From: Clostridium sp. ZS2-4
Lineage (GTDB): Bacteria > Bacillota > Clostridia > Clostridiales > Clostridiaceae
Assembly: GCF_026719745.1 (NCBI RefSeq)
Contig: NZ_JAPPRQ010000044.1
Span: forward strand, 62,001-126,000
Direction of reading: 5' to 3'
DNA length: 64,000 bases
Position 1 is the first letter of the stretch, and each line of letters starts with the position of its first letter. Shown piece after piece: positions 56,023 through 64,000 of the stretch. The position numbers and the translations under genes are program-made. The notes under the pieces are model-generated. The model saw only the letters and a list, made by a program, of their open reading frames with translations, had not been told where the DNA came from and ran no database searches.

Positions 56023-56730
56023 TTACTTTATTATACCTATATCAGGATGAAGCTCACCGTGCTGTTCATAAGAATTTCTATATCTAGCCATAACAGTTGA
56101 AAAAATATGTGCTGTTGATTGAGGAGTAAATGTTATAGCATTAGCTCCTGCATCAATAGTTTCCTTTATAGTCTCATCAGTTGGTCCAGCTGTAGCTATT
56201 ATAGGCATCTCAGGAAAATCTTTTCTTATGGTCCTTACTATCTCTGATGTTCTTTTCCCTCCAGAAACATTCAAGATATTTGCTCCTGAATTTATTCTGG
56301 CTTGTATATCTTCCTTTTCCGAAACCACTGTAACTATAACAGGAATATCTATGGTTTTTCTTACCCTGCTTACAACCTGATTTGAAGTTGGATTGTTCAA
56401 TACAACTCCAATACACCCTTTAAACTCTGCATCTAAAGCCAAGTTTACTACTCTCTTTCCAGTGGTTATTCCTCCTCCCACTCCGCAAAAAACAGGCTTA
56501 TCTGCTCCAACCATTAAAGCTTCTGTTATAACCGGCTGTGGGGTAAAAGGATATACTGCCATAATAGCATCTGCATTTGTATTTCTAATTACTGCAACAT
56601 CGGTACTAAAAGCCAATGATTTTATTCTTTTACCTAAAACTATTATTCCACTAGCCTCTCTAATAACTTCAGGTACTTTAATCATATTACTTCTTAAAAT
56701 TCCATTTATTTCAGGTACACTTTTTTTCAT
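56023..56730 (-). CDS. TIM-barrel protein of unknown function
   Basis: 235 residues. Repeating beta-alpha units with phosphate-binding type motifs: VFCGVGGGITTGKRVVNLAL, IPVIVTVVSEKEDIQARINSGANILNVSGGKRTSEIVRTIRK and PIIATAGPTDETIKETIDAGANAITFTPQS. The final units look like those in ThiG, NanE or IMP-dehydrogenase-type barrels. The catalytic residues and substrate are not known to me; proteins of this kind are often labelled only hydrolase. Start behind GGAGG. Confidence 0.6.
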   Translation of the reverse strand: MKKSVPEINGILRSNMIKVPEVIREASGIIVLGKRIKSLAFSTDVAVIRNTNADAIMAVYPFTPQPVITEALMVGADKPVFCGVGGGITTGKRVVNLALDAEFKGCIGVVLNNPTSNQVVSRVRKTIDIPVIVTVVSEKEDIQARINSGANILNVSGGKRTSEIVRTIRKDFPEMPIIATAGPTDETIKETIDAGANAITFTPQSTAHIFSTVMARYRNSYEQHGELHPDIGIIK

Positions 56731-56814
56731 AATTTCCTCCTACAACTCTAAGCAAATACTATTATAATTATATATCCACCCATTATCTAATACAATAACT
56801 ATATTTTTAATATC

Positions 56815-57777
56815 CTATTCAATTTTATTCTTTAACATTAGAGATACTAATCCCCCTCCTATTAGTCCTCCTAAATGTGCAAAATTATCAATATTGGGAA
56901 TAGCTACACCTACAAAAATATTTATTCCTATAACAGAAATAATATTTTTAACCATTCCTTTTCCAACTTTATCTTTCATTTTTAATGAAAAAATCAATGC
57001 TGCTCCAAGCAGTCCAAATATGGCTCCTGAAGCTCCTATTGAAACTCCTTCTGAAAACATATAACTAAATATTGAAGAAACAATTCCTGCTGTAAAATAT
57101 ATAATTACATATTTTACTCTTCCATAAACCTTTTCCACAAAAGGTCCTAATGCATTCAGCGCATACATATTCAACACTAAATGTATCAACCCTCCGTGCA
57201 AGAACATAGCTGTAACAAGTCTGTAATATTCTCCACTGCTTATGAGCTTATTGACTTTGGCTCCTAAAAATATTAAAACTCTTATATCGCTATCTATTAT
57301 ATCTCCAGAAAGAATAGCTGTTATTATATACATAAGTACATTAACAGAAATTAGCGCTATTGTTATAATAGATTTCTTTTCTTCTTTCTTTTCATCTTCT
57401 ATTTTTTTTCTATACTGAAGTATACTGTATATCTCATTTCCCATTTCTTGAAGCTCTTCTGGACAATATACCAATTTATTCTTAACTTCATCAACAATTA
57501 AAATTTTCTTTATATCACTTTCTCCAACTTTAATTTCTTCATTTTCATTTTCTTTTACCAACATAAGCACTTTGATTAACTGCTCATTTTCATTTATATC
57601 TACATTGTTAATATTATCTTTATTCAAAAAAACTAAACATTGTTTTACTCCATTTATCACCTTTTCTATTCCCCAAAAAGATTGGATACCATCTTTTGAA
57701 TAAATTTCTTTAATATTATAATCATAATACCTGCACATCATATCAATAATAAATTTATTTAATTCTTCCTTCTTCAT
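56815..57777 (-). CDS. Rhomboid-family intramembrane serine protease
   Basis: 320 residues. A cytoplasmic N-terminal region of about 130 residues ends in a charged helix; then six membrane helices. Active-site Ser250 is in SIGASGAIFG, His301 in DNFAHLGGLIGG, and the oxyanion Asn203 in HLVLNMYALNALG. The protease cuts transmembrane segments; substrates are unknown. Start behind GGAGGAA. Confidence 0.93.
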   Translation of the reverse strand: MKKEELNKFIIDMMCRYYDYNIKEIYSKDGIQSFWGIEKVINGVKQCLVFLNKDNINNVDINENEQLIKVLMLVKENENEEIKVGESDIKKILIVDEVKNKLVYCPEELQEMGNEIYSILQYRKKIEDEKKEEKKSIITIALISVNVLMYIITAILSGDIIDSDIRVLIFLGAKVNKLISSGEYYRLVTAMFLHGGLIHLVLNMYALNALGPFVEKVYGRVKYVIIYFTAGIVSSIFSYMFSEGVSIGASGAIFGLLGAALIFSLKMKDKVGKGMVKNIISVIGINIFVGVAIPNIDNFAHLGGLIGGGLVSLMLKNKIE

Positions 57778-57814
57778 ATTATTCCTCCAACTATAAATAA
57801 AGTAAAACTAAAAA

Positions 57815-57857
57815 TTACAGTTACAAATACCTCTTCAAAAGGCATTTATAACTGTAT
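57815..57857 (-). terminator. Possible terminator of the HD-GYP gene
   Basis: An imperfect stem (TACAGTTACAAATACCT with AGGCATTTATAACTGTA) lies 38 bp beyond the HD-GYP stop, in the gap before the rhomboid gene. Confidence 0.5.
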
Positions 57858-57895
57858 ACTTAATTTTTTATGCTATTGTATTTTATAATTTTTAT

Positions 57896-58954
57896 CTATA
57901 CTACCTCTTCTATAGTAACAGCCAATTCCCTCATTAAATCAATCTCATAAAAAGGTACTGGTTGTTTTAATCCTATATCATAAAGAACTCTTATTGTAGG
58001 TCTGTCTGGGAAACCTTTATTTTGCCTTATTACATATCCCTCAATATTATTTGAAAGTCTTACACAACATCCTAATGGATATATAGCAAAGGTTTCTTTA
58101 AAACTCTTCACTATTTTCTCATCAAACATACATCCACTTCCAGCCAATATAAGCTCATAAGCTCCATTAGGGCTAAATTTTTTTCTATAGCTTCTGTCAT
58201 TACTTACAGCATCGTATACGTCACATATAGAAACAATCTTACCATATTTAGAAATTTGATTTCCTGGCAAACCATAAGGATATCCATTTCCATCAATTCT
58301 CTCATGATGCTGCTCTACAGCCTCAAGTATTTCCATAGGTATTTGAATGTTTTTTTCTAAAATCTCTCTACCGTATATAGGGTGCTTTTTTATTTCCAAA
58401 AATTCTTCATCCGTTAAAGATCCTTTTTTATTAATTATGTTATATGGTATCTTAGTTTTACCAATATCATGAAGTACTGCTCCCTTTCCAAGATCTTTTA
58501 GTTCACTTTCACTTAAATGCATTGAAAGTCCTAAAAAAGTTGCCATAATACCCGTATCCAGACAATGTACATAGGTATAATTATCATAGGTTTGTATATC
58601 ATATAAGCTTTTATTCACATCACCAGCATCAATTATATATTCTACTAAATTTTCTACAATTCTAAGAGAATCTCTAGTTTCTCTTTTATTTGCAACATGA
58701 ATATTTTTGATTATTTTCTCCATACTTTTCATGGCAACCCGCTTTAACTTTACAAGCCTCTCATCTTCAACCATTACATCATCTAATCTGTCATCTTCAA
58801 TATATACATACAAAACACCTAATTTTTTCAACTTTGATATATATTGTTCTGTTAATGCAATACCTGATCTCAATAGAATACTTCCATCATTAGTAAGAAT
58901 ACTTTTTCCCAAAACATCTTTTTCTTTAACTCTATTTATAAACTCAAGTCTCAT
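57896..58954 (-). CDS. HD-GYP domain phosphodiesterase
   Basis: About 352 residues. The N-terminal DUF3391-like part (about 1-80) is followed by an HD-GYP domain (about 110-290): LHDIGKTKIP (His162, Asp163), KHPIYGREIL, QHHERIDGNGYPYGLPG (GYP 224-226) and SICDVYDAVSNDRSYRKK. HD-GYP enzymes hydrolyse c-di-GMP. About 60 C-terminal residues form a PilZ-less small beta domain. I chose ATG 58954 behind GAGGTGG over ATG 58966. It may oppose c-di-GMP effects on the pilus ATPase encoded in this window. Confidence 0.9.
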   Translation of the reverse strand: MRLEFINRVKEKDVLGKSILTNDGSILLRSGIALTEQYISKLKKLGVLYVYIEDDRLDDVMVEDERLVKLKRVAMKSMEKIIKNIHVANKRETRDSLRIVENLVEYIIDAGDVNKSLYDIQTYDNYTYVHCLDTGIMATFLGLSMHLSESELKDLGKGAVLHDIGKTKIPYNIINKKGSLTDEEFLEIKKHPIYGREILEKNIQIPMEILEAVEQHHERIDGNGYPYGLPGNQISKYGKIVSICDVYDAVSNDRSYRKKFSPNGAYELILAGSGCMFDEKIVKSFKETFAIYPLGCCVRLSNNIEGYVIRQNKGFPDRPTIRVLYDIGLKQPVPFYEIDLMRELAVTIEEVV

Positions 58955-59115
58955 ATTCCACCTCATAAAATATTTATATTGCCGTTTTCATTTACCAATT
59001 AATTCTATTATATTATAATAAACTATAATTTTCATTAATTTTCCTCTTTTTTTTACATTTTGGAAATATTTTAGGTGTAAATATGTTTAAACTCGAATTT
59101 ATATTAAATTTGCCT

Positions 59116-60909
59116 TTACTTCTCTAACATATTCAAAAGTTCATTAAATCTATTTATTGTATCTTCTATCGGCTTTGATACAGTCATGTCAATTCCTGCA
59201 CTTTTAAGTATATTTATAGGATAATCAGAACCTCCACTCTTTAAGAAGCCCTTATATTTTTCTACAGCATTTTCTCCTTGGTCTAATATATTTTTCACAA
59301 AGGAATTTGCTGCTGAATATCCTGTAGCATATTGATATACATAAAAATCACTATAAAAATGAGGAATTCTGGACCATTCCATATCTATCTCTTTATCTAC
59401 AATCATATCCTCACCAAAATATTTAACATTCAACTCATGATATATGCTGCATAAATCTTCTGAAGTAAGGGGTTCACCATTATCAATTTTCTCATGAGTA
59501 ATCTTTTCAAATTCGGCAAACATTATCTGTCTGAACACAGTAGTTCTTATTTGTTCAAGTTGAGTGTTTATAAGATAAAGCTTCTTCTTTTCATCCTTTT
59601 CATTTTCTATCAGATAATTTATAAGCAAACATTCATTTACTGTAGACGCCACTTCTGCACAGAATAAAGTATAATCAGCATATACATATGGTTGCTCTTT
59701 TCTTGAATAATACGAATGTATAGAGTGTCCCATCTCATGGGCAAGGGTTGATACATCATTCAACTCATAATTATAGTTTAACAATACATAAGGCATTGTA
59801 TCATAGCATCCCCATGAGTATGCTCCATTTCTTTTGCCCTTGTTTTCATAAACATCTATCCACTTTTTCTCTATTCCTTCATCAAAAATCTTTAAATATT
59901 CTTCTCCTAATGGTTTAAGAGCCTCTTTTACAATCTTAACTCCTTCATCAAATTCAATATGAGTCTTAGGTGTATCTATTACAGGTACATACAAATCATA
60001 CATATGAATTTCATCTAATCCCAGCAATTTTTTCTTTATTCTTACATATCTATGAAGACTCTCTATGTTATTATTTATTGTTTCAATAGCATTTTCATAA
60101 ACTCTCACTGGAATATCATTAGGTTGCAGCGAACTCTCTATAGAACTTTTATACTTACGGGTTTTTGCCACGAAAGAAAAGTTTTTTATAGATGAAGTAA
60201 GAGATGAAGCTAAAGTATTTTTAAATTTTTCATATGTTCCGAATAATGCTTTAAAAGCAGCTTTTCTAACCTTAACATCTTTAGATTTTATATACTTTGA
60301 ATAATTTCCTTCTGTTAATTGTATTTCATTTCCCTCTTCGTCCTTAATATCAGGGAAAGTCATATCTGCATTTGACAGCATGCTGAAAATATTTCCTGGT
60401 GCATTTAAACAATCCGATACAGCTGCCATAAGTTCTTCTATTTCACTGCTTAAAGTATGAGGTTTTCTTTTCAATATTTTTCTAAGCATAACTTCATACA
60501 TCCTAAGCTCAGGAAGCTCTTCAATTTCTCTTTCTATTGTTCCTTCTTCATAAGACAGAATTTCTGGAGTAAAAAATGCTCCTATAGCCATAAGCTCGGC
60601 TAAATAAGTCTCTATCTTATTTTTTAATGCTTGATGGGTTGTATTTGTAGTATCTTCATCAGCTCTCAAAAATGCATAAACTGCCAGCTTATCCGCAAGC
60701 CTTGAAATCTCTTCATACAGTTTTAAGAAAGCTAAAAGTTCTTTTGCCTGATTCAACTTACCCTTATACTCTTTAAGTCTTGGAGCAATTTCCTTTAGTT
60801 TTGCAAAATCCTTTTCCCACTCTTCTATACCTGAATAAACCTTTCCGATATCCCATTTATACTCTTGTGGTATTTCATCTCTTTTTTTAAGCATCTTAGT
60901 ATCACTCAC
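59116..60909 (-). CDS. pepF: Oligoendopeptidase F
   Basis: 597 residues of the M3B metallopeptidase family. N-terminal helical domain (about 1-190), then the catalytic domain with YSWGCYDTMPYVLLNYNYELNDVSTLAHEMGHSIHSYYS (zinc motif HEMGH, about residues 385-389) and a Glu in YTLFCAEVASTVNEC. It is a cytoplasmic peptidase that recycles oligopeptides. GTG start at 60909 behind GGGGTG. Confidence 0.95.
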   Translation of the reverse strand: MSDTKMLKKRDEIPQEYKWDIGKVYSGIEEWEKDFAKLKEIAPRLKEYKGKLNQAKELLAFLKLYEEISRLADKLAVYAFLRADEDTTNTTHQALKNKIETYLAELMAIGAFFTPEILSYEEGTIEREIEELPELRMYEVMLRKILKRKPHTLSSEIEELMAAVSDCLNAPGNIFSMLSNADMTFPDIKDEEGNEIQLTEGNYSKYIKSKDVKVRKAAFKALFGTYEKFKNTLASSLTSSIKNFSFVAKTRKYKSSIESSLQPNDIPVRVYENAIETINNNIESLHRYVRIKKKLLGLDEIHMYDLYVPVIDTPKTHIEFDEGVKIVKEALKPLGEEYLKIFDEGIEKKWIDVYENKGKRNGAYSWGCYDTMPYVLLNYNYELNDVSTLAHEMGHSIHSYYSRKEQPYVYADYTLFCAEVASTVNECLLINYLIENEKDEKKKLYLINTQLEQIRTTVFRQIMFAEFEKITHEKIDNGEPLTSEDLCSIYHELNVKYFGEDMIVDKEIDMEWSRIPHFYSDFYVYQYATGYSAANSFVKNILDQGENAVEKYKGFLKSGGSDYPINILKSAGIDMTVSKPIEDTINRFNELLNMLEK

Positions 60910-60945
60910 AATATAACACCCCGCTTTTTAGGATTAAAAATTATT

Positions 60946-60970
60946 CAGGTTTTGCCTTTTGCAAAACCTG
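60946..60970. terminator. Hairpin between pepF and the acidic-protein gene
   Basis: CAGGTTTTGC and GCAAAACCTG pair perfectly around CTTTT, with a T-run on the plus strand and a weaker one on the minus strand. A probable terminator for the gene at 61012. Confidence 0.65.
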
Positions 60971-61011
60971 TTTTTTCACTCTCAATTGTTAATTGTCCTC
61001 TGTCAACTGTT

Positions 61012-61407
61012 CTAAAGATATTCTTCCTTCTTTTCCTCTGCCTCTGTAAAAGCTTTTTTCATCTCCGTATTAATCAGTTCACAAACCTGATTTAGCTTTT
61101 CTTTCATTTCATTATGTTCTTCAATATAATCAAACTCAACAATCCACGTTGGATTATATTCATCGTCCTCTTCTTCAATTTTATAACCCATTTCTTCAAA
61201 AGCTTCTAAGTTAAACAAATGAAATAAAGCAGTATACTGCCACTCTTCTACATCTTCCTTAGTATCAAAATATAGATTTATTTTATCCTCTTTATAGAAA
61301 AATTTAGTAACATATTCAGCTCCTTCTCCAACCTCGTAGCTTCCAAGTTCTCCTAAAAATTTATTATCCTTATCTACTTCCATAAGTACTAATGATGAAA
61401 ATTCCAT
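61012..61407 (-). CDS. Conserved acidic small protein of unknown function
   Basis: 131 residues, strongly acidic with a charged C-terminal helix (EMKEKLNQVCELINTEMKKAFTEAEEKKEEYL). A core beta-sheet-like pattern (SLVLMEVDKDNKFLGELGSYEVGEGAEYV) precedes FYFDTKEDVEEWQYTALFHLF-type sequence (NLYFDTKEDVEEW). No known catalytic motif. Probably monocistronic. I do not recognise a named family with confidence. Confidence 0.75.
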   Translation of the reverse strand: MEFSSLVLMEVDKDNKFLGELGSYEVGEGAEYVTKFFYKEDKINLYFDTKEDVEEWQYTALFHLFNLEAFEEMGYKIEEEDDEYNPTWIVEFDYIEEHNEMKEKLNQVCELINTEMKKAFTEAEEKKEEYL

Positions 61408-61590
61408 TCTTTATCCCTACCCTTTTAAAATTATTTTTTATCTAGTATAAAACATACTTTAGATTAAAGAGTCTATACCTTCATATTATCACCTTAAAAT
61501 CAGTTTTATAACCATTATAACATAATTTTTCACAAATCATAGCAAGTTTGCACTTAGTGGAAAGTTAGTGAACTACCACCACAATTGGTC

Positions 61591-61619
61591 ATTGAACTAT
61601 GAGTATTAATAATTGCAAT
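61591..61619 (-). repeat. Dispersed AT-rich repeat, partial copy 2
   Basis: The complement of this stretch begins ATTGCAATTATTAATACTCA and matches the first 29 bp of the copies at 42501 and 62704 with one to four changes. It is in the 312-bp gap upstream of the acidic-protein gene. Confidence 0.7.
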
Positions 61620-61663
61620 ATTAATTACAATATGCAGTTACTTGCAATTAATATTTTCAAACA

Positions 61664-61706
61664 AAAATAAGCGTAGTATATCCAATAACTATACTACACT
61701 TATTTT
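61664..61706 (-). terminator. Rho-independent terminator of the SSB-like gene
   Basis: AAAATAAGCGTAGTATA pairs with TATACTACACTTATTTT with one mismatch; loop of about 9 bases; A/T tails; 14 bp beyond the stop. Confidence 0.8.
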
Positions 61707-61719
61707 AAAAGTTCTTATC

Positions 61720-62061
61720 TTACATGGCTTCTTCTCTATCTTTCTTCCAGTCCAAGAACTGTATTTCCTGGGCAACAACTTGACTTAAATATCTTTTGAC
61801 TCCATCTTTACCTTCATAAGAAATCATTTGAAGTCTTCCAATTACACTGATCATGCTTCCTTTTCTTGTATGTTTAGATAACTTTTCAGCATTTTTTTCC
61901 CAAGCAACTACTGGTATAAAATCTGCCCCCTTCTCGCCCTTTTCATTTAGGAAAGGTCTATCAACAGCTAAAGTAAAGTTAGTTACGAACTTACCATTTT
62001 CCTTTATCTGTTTTAATTCAATATCCCTTGTAATTCTACCTATAAACAAAACCTTATTCAT
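61720..62061 (-). CDS. ssb: Short single-stranded DNA-binding protein
   Basis: 113 residues. The OB fold is evident: MNKVLFIGRITRDIELKQ, GKFVTNFTLAVDRPF, DFIPVVAWEKNAEKLSKHTRKGSMISVIGRLQMISYEGKDGVKRYLSQVVAQEIQFLD. It lacks the glycine-rich linker and acidic tip (DDDIPF type) of housekeeping SSB and ends KKDREEAM. It is probably an accessory SSB paralogue. Start behind GGAGGAG. Confidence 0.9.
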   Translation of the reverse strand: MNKVLFIGRITRDIELKQIKENGKFVTNFTLAVDRPFLNEKGEKGADFIPVVAWEKNAEKLSKHTRKGSMISVIGRLQMISYEGKDGVKRYLSQVVAQEIQFLDWKKDREEAM

Positions 62062-62133
62062 TTCTACTCCTCCATTAACAATAAAATATTTATCTAAATT
62101 ATATCCAGATAAAATATTATTAATCAGGAGTTA

Positions 62134-62685
62134 CTAAAATAGTATCATCTTAATTCCAAACAAAATCAAAATAATCCCACCAACATAATCCGCATATTTT
62201 GCTACAATCTTGATTTTTCTCAGATATCTTGAAATAACAAAAGCAAGTCCTGACATTATAAGAGAAATTAATCCTATGAATAAAGTATATTTAAGCAATA
62301 TTAAATTACTTCCTATGTTATTGAAAACAGTAAATCCTATAACTGCAGCATCTATACTCACAGAAATTCCAAGAATAAAATACATCTTTTTTTCCAAAAG
62401 AATATTTTCCTCTTTTTCTTCCAAACCTTCTTTCAGCATAAGTATTCCTACCACACCTATTATTATGCCTCCTACTATCTTGGGCAGTGCCAGTATATAT
62501 GTATTAAACAGAAAACCTGCAACTGCACCTGTAAAAGAAAAAAGAAATTGAAAAAAACCAAAGGACATAGAGAACCAAAGTTTATTTTTAAATTTTATTC
62601 CTTCATTTATCCCTATGCTCAAAGCTACTCCAAAAGCATCCAGTGCTAGCGCCAAAGCTATTAACAATAACGAATACATATTCAT
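62134..62685 (-). CDS. MntP-family manganese efflux-like membrane protein
   Basis: 183 residues, six membrane helices in two related halves. Each half has an intramembrane Asp motif: [16 protein letters not shown] (about 9-24) and [16 protein letters not shown] (about 106-121), and Gly-rich helices ([17 protein letters not shown] and [16 protein letters not shown]). This is the MntP/YtaF layout. No yybP-ykoY riboswitch was seen upstream, so manganese as substrate is by family only. Confidence 0.8.
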   Translation of the reverse strand: MNMYSLLLIALALALDAFGVALSIGINEGIKFKNKLWFSMSFGFFQFLFSFTGAVAGFLFNTYILALPKIVGGIIIGVVGILMLKEGLEEKEENILLEKKMYFILGISVSIDAAVIGFTVFNNIGSNLILLKYTLFIGLISLIMSGLAFVISRYLRKIKIVAKYADYVGGIILILFGIKMILF

Positions 62686-62703
62686 AAAAAATTCTCCTTA
62701 TAT

Positions 62704-62800
62704 ATTGCAATTATCAATACTCATTGTTCAATAATCAATTTATAGAAAACTTCTACAAAGTTTTAATACAATAAACAGTTTTTCTTACAACTTATACATT
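62704..62800 (+). repeat. Dispersed 100-bp AT-rich repeat, copy 3
   Basis: Begins ATTGCAATTATCAATACTCA and ends ACAACTTATACATTA, matching 42501-42600 end to end. The rest of the 325-bp mntP-galU gap is AT-rich with no other element I can name. Confidence 0.75.
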
Positions 62801-63010
62801 ATGATATGAAAAAAACTTTTTCATTATTCATACTGCTAAAACTAAACTAGCAATTCACCTTCCAGAATTCATTACCGTTAATATACATTTTTATCTTTTT
62901 ATATATTTTAAATCATTTTATGTATTTATTTTTAATTTTTAATGTTGTATATTGATTTTATAGAATATAATATTAAAGTAGATATTTTTTACATAGGGAT
63001 GGTGGAATTT

Positions 63011-63910
63011 ATGAGAGTAAAAAAAGCAATAATACCTGCGGCAGGATTGGGTACAAGATTTTTGCCTGCAACAAAAGCACAACCTAAAGAAATGCTCCCT
63101 ATAGTTGATAAGCCTACTATTCAATATATAATTGAAGAAGCTGTAGCATCTGGCATAGAAGAAATATTAATTATAACTGGAAGAAATAAAAGAGCAATAG
63201 AAGATCATTTTGACAAATCTATTGAACTGGAGTATCAACTTAAAGAAAACAATAAAACAGACTTGCTTAATATGGTAAAAAACATATCAAATATAGTAAA
63301 TATACATTATATAAGACAAAAGGAACCAAAAGGACTAGGTCATGCCATAAGCTGTGCAAAGACCTTTGTAGGAAATGAGCCATTCGCCGTTATGCTGGGA
63401 GATGATATAGTACAAAACGAAGTACCCTGTTTAAAACAGTTAATAGATTGTTTTAATGAATATAAAACAAGTATCATAGGAGTACAGCCTGTTCCAAAGG
63501 ATGAAGTTTATAAATATGGAATAGTAAATGGTCTTCATATAGAAGACAGGGTTTATAAGGTTAAAGATCTGGTTGAAAAACCAAGTATAGAGGAAGCTCC
63601 CTCAAATATTGCAATACTGGGGCGATATATCATAACACCTGAAATCTTCAATATATTAGATCATACCCAGCCAGGAAAAGGTGGGGAAATTCAACTTACT
63701 GATGCACTTAAAACATTAATATCTCAAGAAGCCATGTACGCTTATAGTTTTGAAGGAAGAAGATATGACGTTGGAGATAAGCTGGGATTTCTTCAAGCAA
63801 CTGTAGAATTTGCCCTTCAAAAAGAAGAACTCAAAGAACCTTTTATGCAGTATTTATTGAATTTAATCAAAAATTTCCAATCAGAAGATCAGTTTTCTGA
63901 GAACAAATAA
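63011..63910 (+). CDS. galU: UTP-glucose-1-phosphate uridylyltransferase
   Basis: 299 residues. Nucleotidyltransferase motif KKAIIPAAGLGTRFLPATKAQPKEMLPIVDKPTIQYIIEEA at the N-terminus; later IRQKEPKGLGHAISCA, FAVMLGDDIV, GVQPVPKDEVYKYGIV, VEKPSIEEAPSNIAILGRYI and GGEIQLTDAL. It makes UDP-glucose for wall and capsule polymers. ATG 63011 is chosen behind GGTGG; the in-frame upstream ATG 62942 lies in the promoter-like region. Confidence 0.96.
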   Translation: MRVKKAIIPAAGLGTRFLPATKAQPKEMLPIVDKPTIQYIIEEAVASGIEEILIITGRNKRAIEDHFDKSIELEYQLKENNKTDLLNMVKNISNIVNIHYIRQKEPKGLGHAISCAKTFVGNEPFAVMLGDDIVQNEVPCLKQLIDCFNEYKTSIIGVQPVPKDEVYKYGIVNGLHIEDRVYKVKDLVEKPSIEEAPSNIAILGRYIITPEIFNILDHTQPGKGGEIQLTDALKTLISQEAMYAYSFEGRRYDVGDKLGFLQATVEFALQKEELKEPFMQYLLNLIKNFQSEDQFSENK

Positions 63911-63911
63911 A

Positions 63912-63964
63912 AATATACCAGCAGTATAATAAACTATGTTACTTTATTATACTGCTGGTATATT
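63912..63964 (+). terminator. Rho-independent terminator of galU
   Basis: A perfect 22-bp stem (from AATATACCAGCAG to its complement) with a 9-base loop ending in a T-run just past the galU stop. Confidence 0.92.
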
Positions 63965-64000
63965 TTTTATTTCCATTTAACATTTGACATATATTAAAAT

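Noticed and set aside
60975-61020. CTCTCAATTGTTAATTGTCC stretch as another copy of the dispersed repeat
   Set aside because: It shares only short AT-rich words with the 100-bp family and does not align beyond about 12 bases.

Overview
The window is AT-rich, has short intergenic gaps, strong AGGAGG-type ribosome binding sites and mostly minus-strand genes. It carries an Rnf complex, MurT/GatD, a T-box in front of argS and a clostridial-type type IV pilus (T4P) operon. All of this points to an anaerobic Clostridium sensu stricto or a close relative. I do not assign a species. I saw no rRNA, tRNA, CRISPR array, prophage or replication origin.

Layout. 1-12.9 kb (minus): one T4P operon read pilB-pilC-pilA-pilM-pilN-pilO-pilV-like-pilK-like-minor pilin. 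It ends with a secreted protein built of long tandem PA14/Cna_B modules whose 3' end lies outside the window. 13-20.1 kb: two YprB-like RNase-H-fold nucleases around a Fur-boxed feoA-feoB-Cys-rich iron operon, a CBS protein, and argS behind a T-box. 20.2-27 kb: a DUF2892 protein, a YyaL-type thioredoxin-fold protein, MarR, a cyclase-family protein, an orphan MsmX-type ATPase and a CdaR/PucR-type regulator. 27.3-32.2 kb (minus): rnfCDGEAB. 32.8-39.1 kb: an island where single genes (ABC-F ATPase, YitT, YdcF, RAYT transposase, second YitT) alternate with palindromic repeats. 39-48.7 kb: envelope genes (TPR protein, CapA, MurT-GatD, polysaccharide deacetylase) and clpB. 48.9-64 kb: two tandem XRE-TPR regulators, a YtxH-like small protein, RNase H, a YkvA-domain protein, FtsH, a TIM-barrel protein, rhomboid, HD-GYP, PepF, a short SSB, MntP and GalU.

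The most interesting system is a REP/RAYT pair. A single HUH tyrosine transposase gene (36892-37818) sits among about 21 copies of the core GGGGACGGTTCT or its complement. All recognised intergenic copies lie between 20.8 and 48.9 kb. Many form perfect inverted repeats whose outer stem is constant while the inner stem differs from copy to copy yet stays complementary. One copy supplies the last codons and stop of the PucR-type regulator, and several others abut stop codons and probably act as terminators.

A second theme is the pilus. The assembly ATPase has an N-terminal MshEN-like domain (a known c-di-GMP-binding fold), and a c-di-GMP-type HD-GYP phosphodiesterase is encoded in the same window. 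PilO is about twice the usual size. The GspK-like subunit lacks Glu5, and a large PA14 protein closes the operon as a candidate pilus-associated adhesin. All functional statements rest on motifs read by eye; no database search was run.
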